From assembly GCA_905221605.1 (NCBI GenBank), contig CAJNDS010001189.1:1-29490 (forward strand): a stretch of 29,490 nucleotides of DNA, written 5' to 3'. Position 1 is the stretch's first letter; every line of letters starts with the position of its first letter. This document shows, piece by piece, positions 24,806 to 29,490 of the stretch. The notes beneath the pieces are model-generated. The model was not told where the DNA came from and did no database searches. It saw only the letters and a program-made list of their open reading frames with translations. This stretch comes from Symbiodinium natans. Its lineage: Eukaryota; Sar; Dinophyceae; Suessiales; Symbiodiniaceae. Made by a program: the position numbers and the translations under genes.

Positions 24806-25252
24806 TGGTAGACAGCAGGTTGCCGATCGTAGACATAAATGCGCAGTGCCTTTTCTTGGGTGGGAATTGTGGAGGGGATGTTGTTGTGGGTGACAGTCTG
24901 TTGATGCACCGTACCTTGCTTATATGTGGTGTAATGTGCGCCTCGTGCATCAATACCAATATACACAGCCTGTCGACACGGTAGAGCAAGCTTAGCGAAG
25001 CAAGAGAAGTCGCGCAAGACCTCGCTAAGCCAGGCTTCGTTCGAGTTGCAATCTGAAGCAAAGGCTTTACTGGTATAATTCTCAGCAAAGTATGGGGTTA
25101 AGAAGAGCGCAAAGAGTTCCCTTTGCCCAAGGTAAGGGGAACAGAGGATAGTATGGCCGTGCAAATGCAAGGCAGCTTCGTTACCCTCAAATATCAGACA
25201 AGGCGTAGGTAGCTGGCTGTTCTCTTCGATTACTTTGTGAAGGAAGAGGTGC
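24766..25252 (-). CDS. Linker between methyltransferase protein and endonuclease
   Basis: This minus frame continues from the methyltransferase frame if one base is restored in the GGG at 25255-25257. The join then reads SPWHLFLHKVIEENSQLPTP. It continues LIFEGNEAALHLHGHTILCS, then CRQAVYIGIDARGAHYTTYK and IYVYDRQPAVYHCFYG, and passes to the endonuclease frame at the GGGG run (minus strand) at 24792-24795. It has no ATG of its own near the start. The composition is ordinary protein, but no domain was recognised. It shows that the methyltransferase and the LINE enzymes may be a single polyprotein and not two ORFs. Confidence 0.55.
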
Positions 25253-28200
25253 CAGGGCTGGCTCCTCTTCGTTCAATGTCAACGACCTCAATGATCGATG
25301 CTTGGGTAAGCGCATGCACAGTATCACGAGCCTGGGAAGCATTGAGCATTGCTAAGGCACATTGATCATCTTGTTCGACATATAGGAAGAAGTCGACTGG
25401 CGGAGACTTCTTGCGGGCGTTGGCATCTTTCAAGTGCTGCACATAGAGAGTATTTTGCTGTCCCTTTACAAGGAGGAATTGAGGGATGAACTCGTCTCTA
25501 TACGCGACAAACTCAAGATGCAACGCTTTGAGAAAGCTGATCAGGCACCACCCTTGTGCAGGGAAGTCAAGAAAATGTAAGGCAAACTTGGCACCGAGAT
25601 TCGCAACAGTCTCTCTGCACAAATTGGCCATGACATTGCGTCTCGATCCACACAAAAGTTGTAATTGAGGGTCGACAATTTGCAAGACACGCTGGATGGC
25701 CGATGGGATCCCTTTTTCTTGCAATAAGTCTTGCGTTTGATGGAATCGAGTTTCCGTCACAAAGGAAATTCCTCTAGGAATGCCGGACGCGCTCTCTCTA
25801 ATGCCTTGGAATTTACCTTGGCCGGGGGTGTACTCCAGAACAACAGGCTTATTGACAGTTAAACCTTGTTTGAGCCAGCCAACAGCATTAAGTTCATCGC
25901 ATGGAAAAGGCGCATGAAACTTATGCGAAAACTTGTCTTGTAGCTTAACAGCTGTAGTAGCAGCAAGAACTTGTTGGCCATAGCTAGGCCAGTATTGGAG
26001 AAACTGTGAGAGGGGAAGCGGCTTCCAATGACTGTCGGGGCTTTCATTCAGTAACTCTCGAAGGGATGCGTGTTTGATCGCAGCTTTGAGAGCACCAGGG
26101 TAGAAGCAGTTCCCAACAATGGAAGCAATACACATATCATTAATGTGTTCTTCCACATCTGCAAGCCAGATATCGAGCTCAGCATCTCTCAACATTTCCT
26201 TGTAGTGAGCAACCCTGAAGGGAGGAATGCCACTATCACCAATAAGGAAAGCATTTTCTGCACGGAGAAGTTCGTAATTAGCTTCAGCAAAGCGATCCAT
26301 TGCTGCAAGGCTTGGGACGTCCGCTTGAAGAGAAAGCTTCTGAACATCTGTTACAAAGCGCAGGCCAATGGGTCCATCAGGATCAAATTTTTCCCATTGT
26401 AGATTTGGAACCCCATTGGAGGTATTAGCCGCTTGTGAGAATTGCCTCTGGAAAGCTTCAGCTCCGCCGAAGCTGGGTACATGGTAAAGAAGGGCAGAGG
26501 GGTGGTAGAGGTATGCAGCCAATCGAAGCCCCCTCTCGCGATCAAAGCGTTTGGGACGAAGCCAAGGCTTGAGCTTTTCGCCAGGGGGTTTTATTCCGCA
26601 CATGTGTTCCGCAACAGGACGCCATCCTTGGAACCACGGAGTGGGGCGATTGCTGAAGGTGCCAATTTGCCCATATCTAGTAAAGAATTTTCTTTTCCTT
26701 TCAACATGGCCGAATGTAGCTCCAGCAATATGATGGCAGCAACAATCACGTATTCCGAAGATCTGCTGAATGAAGCCCTGGTGGATGGGCTTCATAGACC
26801 CAGCATTTTCAAGGAAGATGTGCACGCACTGAAGGATACTGGGTTCAATGCTTTGGAATGCAAGCAAAATCGCGTATAAGACAAGCATGTGTTGCGAGCG
26901 GTCTCCCAGAAGTCCTAATCCACCTGAGCTGGACCCTGCAACCGTGAGATCTTGGCAGGGGGAACCGGCGGGAATGATGATGGCTGCTTTTTGTGGATGA
27001 ATCCTTCCCAGGAAGGACAAACATTCACGCAGCAATCGGTAATCCTCTTTAAGTAGAGTCCAAACGTCATCAATTGCGATCGATGGCACACGGTGCGAGT
27101 CAAGAGCCCATCTTTGGCTTTTGTCATAGTCATACTTATGGCATATGAGGGCGCGAAGGACGCTGTCACTTTCTGCACTCACAGCCGCAACAGGTTGTTG
27201 CTTGAGGCATTCAACGGTGACAGCACGTGATATTCCGCATCCATCAAAAAGCGATAAGATGATGTAACGTTCAACACCAAGTGCGACCTGTATGCAGTCT
27301 TCCGACGAGACAGCATTAATTTGATTGTTCCTGCTTCCAATTTTACCATCTTTTCTCTTGGAGACAGGCTTGGCATTGTTAAGCTTATCGAGGCTTTTCT
27401 TGACTCTACGCATCTGAGAATCAGAGCTCAAGTCGGGCTTGGCTTTAAGGGGCTGGCTGCCCCTATCAAAGCCATTCTTCTCAAAGTTCAGCGCAGTTTG
27501 AACTTCATGTTGTTGCGGTCTCTGTTCCTCATCGGAATCAGTAGCAATGGAGTGCACTTCAGGAAGAGATGCACTATCAAGTTGTGTCGCCAGAGCAGTA
27601 CTAGGGTCGGGTTGGAGACTAACACTGGCTTGGTGTTCTGACTCCTCATCGAGTTTGCCCTTTTGGGCGAGAGTAAATTCAGTACCGCTTTTACATTCCT
27701 CGGCTTGTGGCAGAAGATGGGCACAGGACGGATCAGGCAAGCCAAAATCATCCTCTGAGGTGATGGTCATATAGGTTGCAGAAGGGACAGGGCTGTCCCA
27801 GCTTGCAACCTTCGTTATCTTAGCTTGCTCAATAGTGAGTGTTTCACTACTGATATACTGTTCTGCGTTTTCACTGGGATCAGCATGATGCCGGATAATC
27901 TCATTAAAAGAGTTAATGAGAGCAGTGGCGGGGTAAAGCTGATTGGCACAAACACTTCTGATGAAGATGGCTTCAATGTAGTGCTCAGCCTTAATCAATT
28001 GTGCCCACAAATTTTCTTTACGGACTCCGTAGATTGAGTCATAAAGAAGAATTGAGTCTCCTGCTTGTTCTTTGGCATGGTGTAGCACTAGGTAGTGCTT
28101 AGCACTAGGATCATGCAGAACGAGTGCAACGACAATATATGCCTGTTGCATGACTGATACCGTACTGCCAAGAAAGCTTTGGATATCCGCCTCGCTTTTG

Positions 28201-29490
28201 CAGACTTGCGCAAAAAAGCTTTTCTGAGTCTTCTGTGTGAGAAGGCAGAAGAAAGACGGGAGTCTTTGAATGGCAAGTTTGCACGTGTCATTGCGAGGGC
28301 TCAAGTTTTGCTGCGTGCACGCAATCGCAAGGTCAGCAAGTTGACCTAGATCAGCGAGGATACTGATCTGATCAGAGGAGTCCTGTTCAGAATGCAACGG
28401 CAGAGCAAGAATGGGCTGTGGCTGCTGGCACATGGAGCACTTGCAGTGGATCTGGACAAGCATGGTGTATTGCTCCTTGGCCGGAATAGCCCAAATGGCC
28501 TTACTATACACCTCAGTAAAGCTTTGAAGCTCCAACGGTGTAGCACTTGCCAATTGAAGATAGGTCAGACCAAGTATGTGTGCAAGCTTGGCTCGAGCAG
28601 CCTCTCGTATATTATATCCAACCGCAGCAAGGACAAGAGCTGCTTGTTTAGGAAAGGGGGCGTAATGCTGGCATTGCTCTTTGTTCCATTGAGCACACGA
28701 GATGACCCGATAGGCAGCAGCAACAGGGCAATAAAGGCCAGCAATGCGCCTTTGCACTTCTTCTTGAACGTTGGCTGGGACTTCCGCCTGGAACCTTAGG
28801 ACAGTATTACGTCTTCTAGCAATCTCAACCTTTTCCTTGCTACTCTCAATATTTCTTTTGCCAGTCCCACCTTCTTGACTCAACTGTGCTGAGGCAGGAT
28901 TTTCCGGTAACATATTGGCAGCCGTATCATCACCTTTAACAGCAGGAGGCTTTCCATGGAGCAAAGTCGGGCACTGGGCAGTATCCGATTGCTCCATGGC
29001 AACCTTGCTTGACTTCCCATCCTGATGATTGGCACATCTGGCTTTGTTCGGCTTATTGGCTGCAGTAGCCTTAGGTCTATCATCAGTGTGGATGTTAAAA
29101 GCATAGATGACGCTAGTATTAATCCCTATCAACTTGATGATATCACATGAGTGACATCGTGGCAGGAATAGAAGTGCGCCCTGATGTAGGGAGACGAGAA
29201 CATTGTTACTCGCAGAAGATCCCGGATGACAAGCGAGATGTTGGCCGTTCTTGAGAACTAGCGGGATCTCTAGTTCAGTCTTACCAGTAATGCGGACAAG
29301 CAGGTACTGGATAGATCCCAGTTCAGCAGTAAAGTCTTCATCCTCTTGGGAAGCCTTAGGAAGGTTTTCTGGCAATCTCCAACCTTGAAAGGCTTCATTT
29401 TGGCTGAGAAATGTCTGGACACTCTGCAGCTTCACTAGTTCGGGAACATCCTCACATTTACCAGTCATAACAACGTAGGGCGCCTGTCTG
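25230..29490 (-). CDS. DNMT3-like C5-cytosine methyltransferase protein of the retroelement (5' partial)
   Basis: An ATG lies at 29468, but the frame stays open to the window edge (RQAPYVV before it), so the start may lie outside. Methyltransferase motifs are: I, YIILSLFDGCGIS with Asp742 (SAM binding); IV, IPAGSPCQDLTVAG with the catalytic Cys838; VI, HIFLENAGSM with Glu887; and VIII-like ERKRKFFTRYG. GSPCQDL resembles the DNMT3 group. Residues 1-450 are unfamiliar. Near 440-490 HYLVLHH and SILLYDSIYG resemble a Ulp1-type protease core, but no catalytic Cys was found. About 400 residues follow the methyltransferase and carry no known motif. DNMT domains within dinoflagellate retroelements are published and one was shown to methylate CG sites, so self-methylation of new copies is a plausible role. 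Confidence 0.82.
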   Translation of the reverse strand, partial: RQAPYVVMTGKCEDVPELVKLQSVQTFLSQNEAFQGWRLPENLPKASQEDEDFTAELGSIQYLLVRITGKTELEIPLVLKNGQHLACHPGSSASNNVLVSLHQGALLFLPRCHSCDIIKLIGINTSVIYAFNIHTDDRPKATAANKPNKARCANHQDGKSSKVAMEQSDTAQCPTLLHGKPPAVKGDDTAANMLPENPASAQLSQEGGTGKRNIESSKEKVEIARRRNTVLRFQAEVPANVQEEVQRRIAGLYCPVAAAYRVISCAQWNKEQCQHYAPFPKQAALVLAAVGYNIREAARAKLAHILGLTYLQLASATPLELQSFTEVYSKAIWAIPAKEQYTMLVQIHCKCSMCQQPQPILALPLHSEQDSSDQISILADLGQLADLAIACTQQNLSPRNDTCKLAIQRLPSFFCLLTQKTQKSFFAQVCKSEADIQSFLGSTVSVMQQAYIVVALVLHDPSAKHYLVLHHAKEQAGDSILLYDSIYGVRKENLWAQLIKAEHYIEAIFIRSVCANQLYPATALINSFNEIIRHHADPSENAEQYISSETLTIEQAKITKVASWDSPVPSATYMTITSEDDFGLPDPSCAHLLPQAEECKSGTEFTLAQKGKLDEESEHQASVSLQPDPSTALATQLDSASLPEVHSIATDSDEEQRPQQHEVQTALNFEKNGFDRGSQPLKAKPDLSSDSQMRRVKKSLDKLNNAKPVSKRKDGKIGSRNNQINAVSSEDCIQVALGVERYIILSLFDGCGISRAVTVECLKQQPVAAVSAESDSVLRALICHKYDYDKSQRWALDSHRVPSIAIDDVWTLLKEDYRLLRECLSFLGRIHPQKAAIIIPAGSPCQDLTVAGSSSGGLGLLGDRSQHMLVLYAILLAFQSIEPSILQCVHIFLENAGSMKPIHQGFIQQIFGIRDCCCHHIAGATFGHVERKRKFFTRYGQIGTFSNRPTPWFQGWRPVAEHMCGIKPPGEKLKPWLRPKRFDRERGLRLAAYLYHPSALLYHVPSFGGAEAFQRQFSQAANTSNGVPNLQWEKFDPDGPIGLRFVTDVQKLSLQADVPSLAAMDRFAEANYELLRAENAFLIGDSGIPPFRVAHYKEMLRDAELDIWLADVEEHINDMCIASIVGNCFYPGALKAAIKHASLRELLNESPDSHWKPLPLSQFLQYWPSYGQQVLAATTAVKLQDKFSHKFHAPFPCDELNAVGWLKQGLTVNKPVVLEYTPGQGKFQGIRESASGIPRGISFVTETRFHQTQDLLQEKGIPSAIQRVLQIVDPQLQLLCGSRRNVMANLCRETVANLGAKFALHFLDFPAQGWCLISFLKALHLEFVAYRDEFIPQFLLVKGQQNTLYVQHLKDANARKKSPPVDFFLYVEQDDQCALAMLNASQARDTVHALTQASIIEVVDIERRGASPGTSSFTK

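Larger units (their letters stand above)
18294..29490 (-). mobile_element. DNMT-bearing LINE-type retroelement with polymerase-like C-terminus
   Basis: Four minus-strand frames follow each other, each needing one extra base to join: at 25255-25257 (GGG on the plus strand), 24792-24795 (CCCC) and 24089-24093 (CCCCC). Together they encode a C5-cytosine methyltransferase protein, a linker, an EEP endonuclease, a reverse transcriptase, zinc knuckles, an RNase H and a TV-Pol-like domain. Reported dinoflagellate retroelements carry DNMT domains, which may methylate their own new copies. The element runs past the right edge of the window. On the left the final stop is at 18294 and the next gene opens about 110 bases on, with no poly-A tail or target duplication seen. 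The region is more AT-rich than the genes to the left. Apart from the three shifts there are no in-frame stops, so it is young or maintained. Confidence 0.75.

Noticed and set aside
28000-28150. Ulp1/C48 protease-like HYLVLHH...LLYDS segment in the methyltransferase protein
   Set aside because: The pattern is suggestive, but no catalytic Cys was found where expected (NQLYPATALINS), so it is not called as a domain.
1-29490. CRISPR arrays, tRNA or rRNA genes, bacterial promoters and ribosome binding sites
   Set aside because: None were seen. The palindromes are too few, irregularly spaced and unlike CRISPR repeats, and the context is eukaryotic.

Overview
The window looks like nuclear DNA of a dinoflagellate, probably of the Symbiodinium type. 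This is an inference from four things: every convincing gene lies on the minus strand, as in dinoflagellate unidirectional gene arrays; a non-LTR retrotransposon is joined to a DNMT3-like cytosine methyltransferase, an association published for dinoflagellates; one gene has a likely GT-AG intron ending AG|G; and short matches to the 3' part of the dinoflagellate spliced leader lie just upstream of several genes. No bacterial signals, tRNA, rRNA or CRISPR array were seen.

Layout, read along the minus strand from right to left. (1) 29490-18294: a large retroelement with, in order, a protein carrying a C5-cytosine methyltransferase domain (open past the window edge), a short linker frame, an EEP endonuclease, a reverse transcriptase, zinc-knuckle clusters, an RNase H with a full DEDD set, and a C-terminal domain with three motifs of a superfamily-A (TV-Pol-like) DNA polymerase. 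The last fusion is the most unusual thing here. (2) 18180-13594: compact genes, namely a 5'-incomplete unknown gene, two tandem paralogues of unknown function, and a small gene with a likely F-box split by an in-frame intron. (3) 13158-11298: an unknown gene and an alpha/beta-hydrolase-like gene. (4) 10808-1493: five overlapping long frames that read best as one protein of about 3,100 residues, with an N-terminal region holding a glycosyltransferase-like LDHD motif, an alpha/beta-hydrolase-like segment, an SF1 (UPF1-like) helicase, a Pro-rich linker and an unknown C-terminal domain. (5) 1425-1: at least four broken copies of the hydrolase gene of part 3.

Two patterns run across the window. 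Eight frame breaks interrupt the two giant reading frames, and all eight need the same correction, one missing base. Each can be placed in a run of 3-5 identical bases. This points to homopolymer under-calling in the assembly, or to slippage deletions, rather than ordinary pseudogene decay. Second, seven perfect short palindromes share a central GG on the plus strand. Three sit at the same site of hydrolase copies, and there both arms change together. The retroelement side (right of about 18.2 kb) is clearly more AT-rich than the left side, as judged by eye.
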